Part shown: positions 8,964 through 17,550 of the stretch, piece after piece | How positions within the stretch are numbered: the first letter of the stretch is position 1 | How the letters are laid out: each line of letters opens with the position of its first letter | Origin: an uncultured Coriobacteriaceae bacterium | GTDB taxonomy: Bacteria; Actinomycetota; Coriobacteriia; Coriobacteriales; Eggerthellaceae | Direction: 5' to 3' | DNA: 64,000 bases | Assembly: GCA_937937585.1 (NCBI GenBank) | Contig: CALDCB010000008.1 | Location: 62,001 to 126,000 of the forward strand | Notes under the pieces: model-generated | Database searches by the model: none | Told to the model about the DNA's origin: nothing | The model's input: the letters and a program-made list of their open reading frames with translations, nothing else | Translations under genes and position numbers: made by a program

Positions 8964-9731
8964 ATGCCTTTCGACCCCATGCAATGCCTGATCATCTTGC
9001 CGCTCGTCTTCATTGCGGGCTTTATCGACGCCATCGCAGGCGGTGGCGGCTTGATCTCGCTGCCAGCCTACATGATCGCGGGCCTTCCGGCGCACACGGC
9101 CATCGCCACCAACAAGCTCAGCGCCTGCATGGGAACGGGCTTGACCACATTCCGTTTCGCCAAAAACGGCTACATCCCCTGGAAGATCGCCCTGCCTTGC
9201 ATTCCTGCAGCCTTCATCGGAAGCACCGCCGGCGCACAGCTTACCCTTCTGATCAGCGACTTTTATTTGAAGGTTGCCATGCTGGTCATCCTGCCGCTCA
9301 TCGCGGCCTACGTCATGCGCGACAAAGCCTTCAAAGCCGAAGGCGAAGAGCCCCCCATGAAGAAGATGATCCTTATCGGTATGGGAATCTCACTTGTGGT
9401 GGGCGTATACGACGGCTTCTACGGGCCAGGTACGGGCACGTTCCTGCTGCTCGCCCTAACCGCGTTCGCGCATATGAACCTGACGCGCGCGAACGGCACC
9501 ACGAAGGCAATCAACATGACCACGAACACCTCGGCGCTCATCGTGTTCCTGGTAAACGGAACCGCCCTGATCCCCTTGGGCCTTCTTGCTGGCGCGTTCA
9601 ACATCGCCGGCAACTACCTGGGCTCGAAGTCGTTCGACAAGGGCGGCTCCAAGATCGTGAAACCCGTTATGATCACCATTTTGGTTGTCTTCTTCATCCG
9701 CGTTATCGGCGACTTGACGGGCATTTTCTAA
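8964..9731 (+). CDS. TauE/SafE (TSUP) family membrane permease
   Basis: A 255-residue membrane protein with about eight hydrophobic segments. The opening has GFIDAIAGGGGLISLP, followed by HTAIATNKLSACMGT, the TSUP signature, and the second-half repeat is GVYDGFYGPGTGTFL. The family moves sulfite, sulfoacetate or other anionic organosulfur or carboxylate compounds; the substrate here is unknown. ATG at 8964 has CGGAG seven bases upstream. A longer frame from 8880 lacks a ribosome site. It is divergent from the ferredoxin gene and convergent with the HdeD-like gene. Confidence 0.9.
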   Translation: MPFDPMQCLIILPLVFIAGFIDAIAGGGGLISLPAYMIAGLPAHTAIATNKLSACMGTGLTTFRFAKNGYIPWKIALPCIPAAFIGSTAGAQLTLLISDFYLKVAMLVILPLIAAYVMRDKAFKAEGEEPPMKKMILIGMGISLVVGVYDGFYGPGTGTFLLLALTAFAHMNLTRANGTTKAINMTTNTSALIVFLVNGTALIPLGLLAGAFNIAGNYLGSKSFDKGGSKIVKPVMITILVVFFIRVIGDLTGIF

Positions 9732-9759
9732 ACGATTCACGCTTTCGAGCAAGCGGCTT

Positions 9760-10284
9760 CTAAAGAACGATCGTATCAACCTTCCAGCCGTACACGATAA
9801 GCGACAGACCGCGCATGATCACGAACACAGCGAGGAAGATGGCGAGCATCGCTGGCCACACGAAGAAGATCACGCCGCACAGGATATCGACGATACCCGA
9901 GAAGATCATCCAACCCCACAGGCCCAAACCGACTGCGTGAAACTTAACTGCGGCAACAAGCTCGAAAATGCCGAACGCCAGCACGAAGAAGCCAACCATC
10001 CACGAGATCACATCGGCCAGAAGCACCGGTTGCAGCACGAACATCATGCCCAGGATGAAATCGAGCACGCCGTAAGCGATCATCCAACCCGAAGGACGGG
10101 CGAAGCGCGCGAAACGCGTGTAACCCACCATCGAGAACACGCCGGCGATAATGAAGCCGATGCCGACAATGGTGGTTATCGTCGCCATCGTAAGACCCGG
10201 GAATGCCGTGATCAGACAAGCAAGGACTACAAGAAGAACACCCGATACGATAAGTCCCCAATCGTGACGCTTGACCTTGGCCAT
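9760..10284 (-). CDS. HdeD-like (DUF308) membrane protein
   Basis: A 174-residue protein with six evenly spaced hydrophobic helices and the repeated G-x-x-x-I-x-G-x-F pattern of HdeD/DUF308 proteins. A Trp/Met-rich segment (MIAYGVLDFILGMMFVLQP) sits in the middle. E. coli HdeD is linked to acid resistance, but the biochemical role of the family is unclear. An AACCTCC complement upstream gives a strong ribosome site. It is monocistronic. Confidence 0.85.
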   Translation of the reverse strand: MAKVKRHDWGLIVSGVLLVVLACLITAFPGLTMATITTIVGIGFIIAGVFSMVGYTRFARFARPSGWMIAYGVLDFILGMMFVLQPVLLADVISWMVGFFVLAFGIFELVAAVKFHAVGLGLWGWMIFSGIVDILCGVIFFVWPAMLAIFLAVFVIMRGLSLIVYGWKVDTIVL

Positions 10285-10722
10285 ACGATCAACCTCCTAA
10301 AACACTGCCTCATTCCGCCTTGCTGAAGCAAGGCCCTTGTTTCTTCTTTAGTATAGTCCATTTATCCTCATGTGTGGCTTATTTTTCAGTTGGGTATGTT
10401 TACGGTAAGGTAACATGGCAGCGGCCCGTTTCCAGCGGCACCCGAGGTCCGAAGAATTGCAATCAGGTTTCTTGAATTTGGAATTGTTCAGGGCTTTATT
10501 TGGGCGTTTTCCTACGCAGTCGCAGTGCCCAACTATACTGTCAAGGCACCTGTTTTTGCGTGCTACCCCCGATGCGATCAAGCTGCGGTTCGCATCGTTT
10601 CGCTCCGCCGCAATCAATACGGCGCACGACTCTCGCAGACACCTGGGCGACCGCGTAAGGCGCCCCATATCAATGCACAATCGAATATCTTTCGAAAGCT
10701 AAGTTAGGAGCATTGAACGTTT
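10285..10722. other. Intergenic region between divergent hdeD-like and MFS-CBS genes
   Basis: 438 bases without a convincing gene. A TATACT on the minus strand near 10350 could be the -10 of the HdeD-like gene. On the plus strand TATACT at 10534-10539 is a possible -10 but lacks a good -35. A hairpin CGATGCG/CGCATCG spans about 10570-10597, inside what would be a long MFS leader. TTAGGAG at 10705-10711 is the ribosome site of the MFS gene. Small frames on both strands here have no ribosome site or recognisable sequence. Confidence 0.4.
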
Positions 10723-12663
10723 ATGGGTTTGGATAGGAATCAGAAGATCATGGTTGCCGTTTTGCTCTCAGGAGCAATCCTGGTGATCCTTAACGCTACG
10801 CTGCTGTCGCCGGCGCTACCGCACATCATGCGCGACACCGGAGTTGACGCAACCACAGTACAGTGGCTGACCAGCGCTTACTCTTTGGTTGAAGCGGTCG
10901 TCATCCCGCTGAACGCCTTCTTCGTGGGGCGTTTCAGCACGCGCAAGCTTTTCATCGGCGGAATCGGCTGGTTCTGTATCTCGTGCATCATCGCCGCCTG
11001 CGCGCCGAACTTCGAGGTCATTCTTCTTGGCCGCGTCATGATGGCATGCGCCACCGGCATCATCATGCCCATGGTGTTCACGCTCATCCTTCTGGTGTTC
11101 CCACGCGAGCAACGCGGTGCGGCTATGCGCATGGTCGGTCTGATGATCTCGTTCGCGCCCGCAATCGGCCCTACCCTTTCGGGCGTGCTGGTCGACTCGG
11201 TTGGCTGGCGCATGCTGTTCGTAGTCATCGCCGTCATCTGCGTGCTGGTGATGATTCCCGCATTCAAGTTCCTGAAAAACTTCGAGGGCTTCGAGAAGGT
11301 TCCATTCGACGTGCCCTCCGTGGCCATGCTGCTTGCGGGCATGCTCAGCCTGCTGTACGGCATCTCGTCGTCCACAACGGCCGAAAACATCGCTGTGCCG
11401 CTGGCACTTATCGTCTTCGGCCTTATCGTGCTGACGATCTTCTGCCGCCGTCAGTTCAAGCTGGAAGTCCCTGTTCTGCGCATTCAGGTTCTTTCTAGCC
11501 GCAAGTTCCGCACCGCCGTCATCCTCATCGGCTTGCTTCAGGCATCGATGATCGGCTCCGAGGTTGTTCTTCCTATTTACGTGCAGCAAGTCATGGGACA
11601 ATCCGCCACGGTTTCGGGCTTGCTGATGTTGCCCGGTGCGGTTATCGGTGCCATCTGCGGCCTTATCGCCGGCAGGATCTTCGACAACTCGGGCGTGCGC
11701 GGCGTCACCGTTTTCGGCGCCTGCGTGCTTGGCTTGGGTGCGTTCGGTGTGACCACGTTCAACATGGACATGTCCATTCTTATGGTGACCGTGGTGTACT
11801 CCACCATGTCCATCGGCATCCAGTTCCTGTCCACCCCGCTGAACACCTGGGGCGTGAACTCGCTTGACAACAAGGTCGTCCAGCATGCCAATGCACTTTC
11901 TTCCACCACCAACCAGGTCGGCATCTCCATCGGCACGGCGTTCATCGTAAGCCTGACCGCCCTTGGCTATCTGTTCGTCCCCGCCGACGCAACCGCGCTG
12001 CAAGTAACCTACGCCGGCGTTCACACGTCGTTTTGCGGCATGGCCATCATGCTTGCCTGCGTTGTTTTGGGCATCCTGTTCTTCGTGCACGACACCAAGG
12101 CTGATGAAGCCGTCGATGCGCAGCACAAGGCAGAACTCGCCGAACTGGCCGAGAAGGAGAAAGACCACGGCATTCCCGGTGTCGATCGTCCGTTCTTCGT
12201 TGCCGACGTCATGAACCCCGAGCCGAACGTCATCCATGACACCGCCACTATCCGCGATGCCGTCGACGCTATGCGCGCAACAGAAACCAGCGGCCTGCCC
12301 ATCGTCGATGCCGACGACAAGCTGGTCGCCTTCATTTCGGATGGCGACATCATGAAGTACCTCTCGAACGAAAGCGGCAACTACAACGACGCCACGAACT
12401 ACTACCGCATCGTCGAGAACGAGGACTTCTGGACGCGTCTGTCCACCATGTTGGACCTGAACGTCATGCGCCTTGCCACCAAGAAGGTCATTGCCATGGG
12501 CGTGGGCGAAGATGCCGAAACCGCGTTCAACACCCTGGCCGAGCGCCGCATCAAGAAAGTGCCCGTCGTGAAGGACGGCCGCGTGGTCGGCACGCTTTCG
12601 CGCCGCAACATCATCAACACGCTGGCTACCGCCGAGCAGATGCTCGAGGGTATGAAGCACTAG
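10723..12663 (+). CDS. DHA2-type MFS exporter fused to a C-terminal CBS-domain pair
   Basis: A 646-residue protein. Residues 1 to about 455 are a 14-helix drug:H+ antiporter of the EmrB/QacA kind (LNATLLSPALPHIMRDTG, TGIIMPMVFTLILLVFPREQRG, GPTLSGVLVDSVGWR). After a charged linker (about 456-485), residues about 490-640 form two CBS motifs: VADVMNPEPNVIHDTATIRDAV...GLPIVDADDKLVAFISDGDI and VIAMGVGEDAETAF...KKVPVVKDGRVVGTLSRRNI. CBS pairs usually bind adenine nucleotides, so transport may be gated by cell energy state (inference). The frame is continuous, with no frameshift sign. The exported compound is unknown. Confidence 0.92.
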   Translation: MGLDRNQKIMVAVLLSGAILVILNATLLSPALPHIMRDTGVDATTVQWLTSAYSLVEAVVIPLNAFFVGRFSTRKLFIGGIGWFCISCIIAACAPNFEVILLGRVMMACATGIIMPMVFTLILLVFPREQRGAAMRMVGLMISFAPAIGPTLSGVLVDSVGWRMLFVVIAVICVLVMIPAFKFLKNFEGFEKVPFDVPSVAMLLAGMLSLLYGISSSTTAENIAVPLALIVFGLIVLTIFCRRQFKLEVPVLRIQVLSSRKFRTAVILIGLLQASMIGSEVVLPIYVQQVMGQSATVSGLLMLPGAVIGAICGLIAGRIFDNSGVRGVTVFGACVLGLGAFGVTTFNMDMSILMVTVVYSTMSIGIQFLSTPLNTWGVNSLDNKVVQHANALSSTTNQVGISIGTAFIVSLTALGYLFVPADATALQVTYAGVHTSFCGMAIMLACVVLGILFFVHDTKADEAVDAQHKAELAELAEKEKDHGIPGVDRPFFVADVMNPEPNVIHDTATIRDAVDAMRATETSGLPIVDADDKLVAFISDGDIMKYLSNESGNYNDATNYYRIVENEDFWTRLSTMLDLNVMRLATKKVIAMGVGEDAETAFNTLAERRIKKVPVVKDGRVVGTLSRRNIINTLATAEQMLEGMKH

Positions 12664-12690
12664 CCAATCGAGAAAGCATCCGCGAACGCA

Positions 12691-12723
12691 CAGGGCCCGC
12701 CTCACTGAGGCGGGCCCTGTTTG
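12691..12723. terminator. Bidirectional terminator
   Basis: A very strong stem, CAGGGCCCGCCTCA with TGAGGCGGGCCCTG (12691-12719), with TTTG on the plus side. It separates the plus-strand MFS gene from the minus-strand lgt, so it may serve both. Confidence 0.8.
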
Positions 12724-12749
12724 CTATCAATGTCGTTTCACTTGACTAT

Positions 12750-13571
12750 TTATTCAGGCAGCCCTTGCTGCGGCAGCTTCTTCGTTAGCGCAAAGACAAG
12801 CACGCCAACCCCGACGGCTATCAAAGGCAGCGAGAGCACCTGCCCCATCGTCAGCCAATTCGTCCCCAAAAGATAACCCAGCTGAACGTCAGGCTGGCGG
12901 ACGAACTCGATCACGAACCTGCACAGTCCGTACAGTATAAGGAACACGCCCAAATGCGTGCCGCGCGGAAACGGCGGCTTCTTTCGCGACAACGCGAACA
13001 GCACGATGAACAGCAGCACGCCCTCAAGCAGGGCTTCGTACAGCTGAGATGGATGACGAGGTAGCATGCCTGCCGAACCGCCGAAGACAACGCCCCACGG
13101 AACATCGGTGACCGCGCCCCACAGCTCACCGTTGACAAAATTGGCGCAACGACCGAAGAACAGGCCGATGGGAGCCGCAACCACGCCCATATCGGCCAGA
13201 GTCAGGTACGGGATTCCCGTCATTTTCGCCGCGGCGATGCCCGAAAGAAGCGCGCCGATCAGCCCGCCGTGGAAGCTCATGCCACCCTGATTAAGCATCA
13301 GGATCTCCAACGGGTGCGCCACGTAGTACCCGTTTCCGTAGAACAGGCAATACCCCAAGCGAGCGCCCAAGATAACGCCGATCATCACGCAAAAGATGAT
13401 GGTCAAAAGCGAATCCTCGTCGAATTTAAGCTGCCAGCGCTTCGACAGGCGCCAAATGAGGATCCCCGCAAAAAGAAAGCCTGCCAAATAGGCAAGCGCA
13501 TACCACCTAATGCACACTGGCCCGAAAGAGATGGCAACCGGGTCAAGGCTTTGATAGATCTGATTCAGCAT
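12750..13571 (-). CDS. lgt: Prolipoprotein diacylglyceryl transferase
   Basis: Transfers diacylglyceryl from phosphatidylglycerol to the lipobox Cys of prolipoproteins, for example the binding protein at 6565. The 273 residues have seven membrane segments. The signature GRCANFVNGELWG and the essential-His segment MSFHGGLIGALLSG are present, and the C-terminal Arg-containing CRFVIEFVRQPD block is also typical. It is the last gene of its strand before the terminator. Confidence 0.95.
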   Translation of the reverse strand: MLNQIYQSLDPVAISFGPVCIRWYALAYLAGFLFAGILIWRLSKRWQLKFDEDSLLTIIFCVMIGVILGARLGYCLFYGNGYYVAHPLEILMLNQGGMSFHGGLIGALLSGIAAAKMTGIPYLTLADMGVVAAPIGLFFGRCANFVNGELWGAVTDVPWGVVFGGSAGMLPRHPSQLYEALLEGVLLFIVLFALSRKKPPFPRGTHLGVFLILYGLCRFVIEFVRQPDVQLGYLLGTNWLTMGQVLSLPLIAVGVGVLVFALTKKLPQQGLPE

Positions 13572-13691
13572 TCGTCATCCTCGAAAAAGCGCCCGAAAGC
13601 AGGCGAACCGCATATTAAACGGCTGTTGAAAACCGCTCATGTTCACAAGGATGATACCAGCGCGCAGCCTAGCCGCACGCACCACGAAAAG

Positions 13692-13979
13692 CTAGAACAA
13701 AAAACGAGCACCGCCGTACAGTTTGTCCGTCTCTTTGCGGTCTTTGACATCGGGACCGTACTTCAGGAAGAACTCGCACGAGCGACACACCTCCTTAGGT
13801 GCGCGATCATAATCGCGGTCGGGATTGAGCAACAGCTCGAAATCGGTTGCCACCACATGCGTCGGGCGATCGCAAATGGTGTTGATGCAGTCCGACGGGC
13901 ATAGATCGTCGCCCAGGTTATGAGGGCAGCGACCCTGCCACTCTTCATCGCATCCGCGCGTTTCCCAACATTTCGCCAT
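13692..13979 (-). CDS. Small Cys-rich protein, two-CW-like
   Basis: A 95-residue protein with eight Cys at 4, 10, 18, 27, 31, 36, 65 and 68. The opening MAKCWETRGC and the later CRSCEFFLKYG resemble the small metal- or cluster-binding two-CW modules, which often accompany sensory proteins. ATG at 13979 has AGGAGG five bases upstream. No function is known. It lies alone between lgt and the NifU-like gene. Confidence 0.65.
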   Translation of the reverse strand: MAKCWETRGCDEEWQGRCPHNLGDDLCPSDCINTICDRPTHVVATDFELLLNPDRDYDRAPKEVCRSCEFFLKYGPDVKDRKETDKLYGGARFLF

Positions 13980-14090
13980 AGGTTCCTCCTTGTTTTGCAG
14001 CATGGTATCACCGAACAGGAACCCGAAAGCCGCCCATCGGCCAAGGATCGGTCAAGGGGCGCTTAGGGAAGGAAAGGCGATGCAAACGAA

Positions 14091-14116
14091 CAAGGGCGAC
14101 CCGAAGGCCGCCCTTG
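14091..14116 (-). terminator. Terminator after NifU-like gene
   Basis: CAAGGGCG (14091-14098) pairs with CGCCCTTG (14109-14116) around a CGAA loop, with further inner pairing. On the minus strand it is followed by TTCGTTTG. Confidence 0.6.
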
Positions 14117-14145
14117 CGCTTGGTTCGATTCTGTCGAAACCGAGA

Positions 14146-14394
14146 CTACTCCTCGGCGTCCTCGTCGACCATGGGGACGACGCGAACAACGCCGGGTACG
14201 CGCTCGCGCAGAACACGCTCAATGCCGTTGGCAAGCGTGAGCTCGGACAGCGGGCAACCACGGCAAGCGCCGGTAAGCTCAACCGTAACGATACCGTCTT
14301 CGGACACGTCAACGAGCCTGACGTCGCCGCCATCGGCAAGCAGACTAGGACGGACGAGGTCCAGAACCGCTGCAACATCGTATTTATCTACCAC
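14146..14394 (-). CDS. NifU C-terminal-domain protein (Fe-S scaffold)
   Basis: An 82-residue single-domain protein with ADGGDVRLVDV and TGACRGCPLSELTLANGIERVL, the Nfu fold with its CxxC pair (Cys44, Cys47) that binds a bridging 4Fe-4S cluster in the dimer. GTG at 14394 was preferred because AGGAG lies eight bases upstream; an ATG at 14418 would put that site inside the gene. It probably delivers clusters to Fe-S enzymes. No suf or nif genes are near. Confidence 0.85.
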   Translation of the reverse strand: MVDKYDVAAVLDLVRPSLLADGGDVRLVDVSEDGIVTVELTGACRGCPLSELTLANGIERVLRERVPGVVRVVPMVDEDAEE

Positions 14395-14489
14395 GATGAT
14401 CTCTCCTTCTGTTCGCATTTTTGATCAGGTGGATTTTATCACAGCGTCACACCAGGGACGTGCGCGCATACAAATCCCAATCAAAGACG

Positions 14490-16097
14490 CTATTTGCTGG
14501 GCTTGTAGTCGCCGCCCAAGATAACAAGCACATCGGTGTCGTATTCGTAATAACCCTGACCCTTCACGGCGCGTCCAACACCAAGGGCGTTGATAACCGT
14601 CTGAGCGCGCTCAAGGCCGTTGTCCTTATCGTAAATGACCAAAGTTTGCTCATAGATCTGCTGATCGGCATTGCCCGATTTCTCAACCTTGAAGCCAAGC
14701 TTGGTTAGCTTCTCGGTAGTAGTGGTTGCGGCGCCGGTGATAGAGGTGCCGTTTCGCACCTCGATGGTGAAGCTTGCGGGATCAACCGTCTCGATAGTGG
14801 ACTTGCCCGCCTCGGTGTTGCCTTCGTCAAGGTCGGACATGATGGTCTTCCACGAGCTGGTAGACGGGATGAAATACGTCGTCGAGCCAGATGCGATGCT
14901 TGACTGCGTTTTCTCATAACCCGGAACCGAGACCGTAGTGAAATCCGATGCCTTCATATCGGAAAGCGAGCCAGCCAAGGAGATGATGTCGTTTGAAGAC
15001 ATATCCGTCTTGAAATACGGCGCGATATCCGAAAGCACGTTTGCAAACGAAAGCGATCCGGTGTCGAACAGCTTGGAGAGCAAGGCGCTTACGAACTTCA
15101 CCTGGTTTTGGAGCTGCCCGTCAAGGCCGCCGCTGACATTGGTGGCGCGCTGGAACACGACGGCCTGCTGGCCGTTCAGCGTTTGATCGCCTGCGGGAAT
15201 GTAGATGTCGCCTGCGTTGGGGTCGTCGATTTCCTGCGAAAGGCTGAGGTCAACGCCATCCAGTTGATCGACCAGCTTGACCAGATCGCCCTCTTCCAGC
15301 TTGAAATAATGCGCGATGTCGACGTCGGCGAAGGTTTTCACGGCATTGATGAACGCAGCGTCCCCCTTCTGCTGCACACTTGCCAGCTGCAAGGTCTCGC
15401 TTTCGTACGTGACCTGCAGGTTTGCCGGAATCGGAACGAATGTGACCGCCTTCGAAGAAGCATCCACACGCGTAAGGAAGATGACATCGGGACCGTTGTT
15501 GTCCAACGTTGCCGACGTTGATCCCAACTCGACCGAGATCAACGTGTAGAACGGCTTGCTATCCTTCGTGGCGGTAAGAGCCGACTTCGCATCGGACTTG
15601 CCAAGACCGGTGTTGCCGCCCACCGTGTTGTTGTACGTGAAGATGCCAGCGCCAACAGCCAAGCCGACGATCAACAGAACGCCTGCAGCAAGCAAGGCGA
15701 TGCTGCGCATGCGCGAGCGATGCTGGATCTGCTTGGCGTATTGACGCTGGTTGACACGTTGATTGTAGGCGCGCTTTCCTTCACGCGAGCCGGTGTTGGG
15801 AACAAACGCCTGAACCTCGCCACGAACAGCGCGGTTGCGTTTGCGGCTGCTTGAAAACGACACGCTGGAGGCATTCATCTTGCGGCCGCCCGCCTGAACG
15901 GAAGGGCGCACGTGAGTGCCAACCATGTTGTCGCTTACATGTCGTGACGTGCGGCGCGATTGCTTCGCGTTGAAATTGGCAGGTCGACCGCTTCGCTGGC
16001 CGCCCACATGGCTTCCCCGCGAGCCTGTACGCGAGCTGGGGCGCGAGGAACTGCGCTGGCTACCCCTTTGCTGGCTGTAACGCTGATCTCGAGGCAT
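14490..16097 (-). CDS. LytR-CpsA-Psr (LCP) family protein with LytR C-terminal domain
   Basis: A 535-residue membrane protein. Residues 1-125 are a basic Arg/Ser/Gln-rich cytoplasmic tail, about 128-152 a membrane anchor, about 180-350 the LCP domain (FLTRVDASSKAVTFVPIPANLQV-like segment, Arg-rich VVFQRATN) and about 440-530 the LytR_C domain (IEVRNGTSITGAA). LCP enzymes ligate polyprenyl-linked glycopolymers to peptidoglycan. It starts seven bases after murA with AGGGA spanning the murA stop, so it is likely co-transcribed with it. Confidence 0.88.
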   Translation of the reverse strand: MPRDQRYSQQRGSQRSSSRPSSRTGSRGSHVGGQRSGRPANFNAKQSRRTSRHVSDNMVGTHVRPSVQAGGRKMNASSVSFSSSRKRNRAVRGEVQAFVPNTGSREGKRAYNQRVNQRQYAKQIQHRSRMRSIALLAAGVLLIVGLAVGAGIFTYNNTVGGNTGLGKSDAKSALTATKDSKPFYTLISVELGSTSATLDNNGPDVIFLTRVDASSKAVTFVPIPANLQVTYESETLQLASVQQKGDAAFINAVKTFADVDIAHYFKLEEGDLVKLVDQLDGVDLSLSQEIDDPNAGDIYIPAGDQTLNGQQAVVFQRATNVSGGLDGQLQNQVKFVSALLSKLFDTGSLSFANVLSDIAPYFKTDMSSNDIISLAGSLSDMKASDFTTVSVPGYEKTQSSIASGSTTYFIPSTSSWKTIMSDLDEGNTEAGKSTIETVDPASFTIEVRNGTSITGAATTTTEKLTKLGFKVEKSGNADQQIYEQTLVIYDKDNGLERAQTVINALGVGRAVKGQGYYEYDTDVLVILGGDYKPSK

Positions 16098-16103
16098 ATG
16101 AAG

Positions 16104-17375
16104 CTAGTCCCTGACCTCGCGACGGACATCGGCGCCAAGCGAGGAAAGCTTGCCCACGTAGTCCTCGTAACCACGGTCGATATGCGCGATGTTGTGAACA
16201 TCGGTCTCGCCGTCGGCGACCACGCCCGCAAGAACGATTGCGGCACCGGCGCGCAGATCGGTAGAGGAAACGGGAGCGCCCTCAAGGTGCGAGACACCGC
16301 GAACGATGGCATGATGACCGTCGATGGTGATATCGGCGCCCATACGCTTAAGCTCGGCAGCGAACATGAAGCGGCTCTCGAAGATGTTCTCGGTGATAAC
16401 CGAGGTGCCCTCGGCCAAAGACGCCAGAAGCATGAACTGCGCCTGAAGGTCGGTGGGGAAACCAGGGTGCGGAAGCGTTTGGATATCGACCGGCTTCAAA
16501 GGCTGGTCACGCGAAATGGTCAGCCAATCATCGCCCGTCTCGACCGTGCAGCCCATGGCGCGGAACTTCATGACGGCCATATGCAAGTACTCGGGATCGA
16601 CGCCGCGGACGGTAACGGGGCCGCCGGTAAGCGCGCCACCTGTAAGGAACGTGCCCGCTTCGATGCGATCACCCACCGTAGTGTGCTCGCACGGGTGCAT
16701 GGACGAAAGCTCAACGCCTTCGATCTCGATAAGAGAGGTGCCGGCGCCGGTGATCTTGGCGCCCATTTCGTTGAGCATATTGGCAAGATCGACGATCTCG
16801 GGCTCGCGCGCAGCGTTCTCGATGACGGTGTTGCCCTGCGCCACGACGGCGGCCATCATAAGGTTCTCGGTGGCACCGACGCTTGGGAAGTCAAGTGAAA
16901 CCTGGTTGCCATGAAGGCCGTTGGGCGTTTCGGCGTGAAGCGAGCCGTGCTCTGTTTTGAAGGTGACGCCAAGGGCCTGAAGGCCGGCAAGATGCATGTC
17001 GATCTTGCGGGCGCCGATTTGGCAGCCGCCCGGCATAGCAACGACTGCGCGGCCGAAGCGACCGACAAGCGGGCCTAGAACCGAAATGCTGGCGCGCATC
17101 TTGGAAACAAGCTCGTACGGAGCCTCCTGCTTGTCGACGCCCGAAGTGTCGATGCGAACGGTGTGCCCCTCGCGCTGGATCTTAGCGCCTAAGCAGGAAA
17201 GAACATCGGACATAACCTGGATATCCGAGATATGCGGAACATTATGAATAACGCTTTCGCCGCAGCCCAGAAGCGATGCAGCAAGCAATTTAAGTGCGGA
17301 ATTCTTCGCGCCGGCCACGTGAACCTCGCCGGAAAATGCGTTATTACCCCGAACTACGATGATCTCTTCAGACAT
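16104..17375 (-). CDS. murA: UDP-N-acetylglucosamine 1-carboxyvinyltransferase
   Basis: The first committed step of peptidoglycan synthesis, adding enolpyruvate to UDP-GlcNAc. The 423 residues begin MSEEIIVVRGNNAFSGEV. The catalytic Cys is Cys118 in MPGGCQIGAR, equivalent to the fosfomycin-reactive Cys115 of E. coli, so the enzyme should be fosfomycin-sensitive by this criterion. AGAKNSALKLLAA and the later FPTDLQAQFM are typical. ATG at 17375 matches family starts; an upstream in-frame ATG at 17426 lies in a TATAAT-like promoter sequence. Confidence 0.96.
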   Translation of the reverse strand: MSEEIIVVRGNNAFSGEVHVAGAKNSALKLLAASLLGCGESVIHNVPHISDIQVMSDVLSCLGAKIQREGHTVRIDTSGVDKQEAPYELVSKMRASISVLGPLVGRFGRAVVAMPGGCQIGARKIDMHLAGLQALGVTFKTEHGSLHAETPNGLHGNQVSLDFPSVGATENLMMAAVVAQGNTVIENAAREPEIVDLANMLNEMGAKITGAGTSLIEIEGVELSSMHPCEHTTVGDRIEAGTFLTGGALTGGPVTVRGVDPEYLHMAVMKFRAMGCTVETGDDWLTISRDQPLKPVDIQTLPHPGFPTDLQAQFMLLASLAEGTSVITENIFESRFMFAAELKRMGADITIDGHHAIVRGVSHLEGAPVSSTDLRAGAAIVLAGVVADGETDVHNIAHIDRGYEDYVGKLSSLGADVRREVRD

Positions 17376-17434
17376 CGAAACCACCCCAGCAGTGTTGTCG
17401 TTTGCAGTACGTTTCAATGCTTCCATTATACGAA

Positions 17435-17464
17435 GAAGCCCGCCGGTTTGACCCGACGGGCTTC
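17435..17464 (-). terminator. Terminator after rpsB-tsf
   Basis: GAAGCCCG (17435-17442) pairs with CGGGCTTC (17457-17464), with an additional inner CGG/CCG. The minus-strand tail is TTCGTATAAT. It lies between tsf and murA, and the tail overlaps a TATAAT that may be the murA -10. Confidence 0.65.
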
Positions 17465-17550
17465 CTGTTTACGCGATAGATTCGCAAGGGTGAAATAAAA
17501 CCTTGGCCTACGCGGCTCGCTCGTTCCAAGGAACTCGCGCCCGCTGGCGG

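Noticed and set aside
10816..12705. 629-residue open frame antisense to the MFS-CBS gene
   Set aside because: It mirrors the codon phase of the real gene, has a His/Asp/Gly-rich shadow composition and no ribosome site or recognisable domain.
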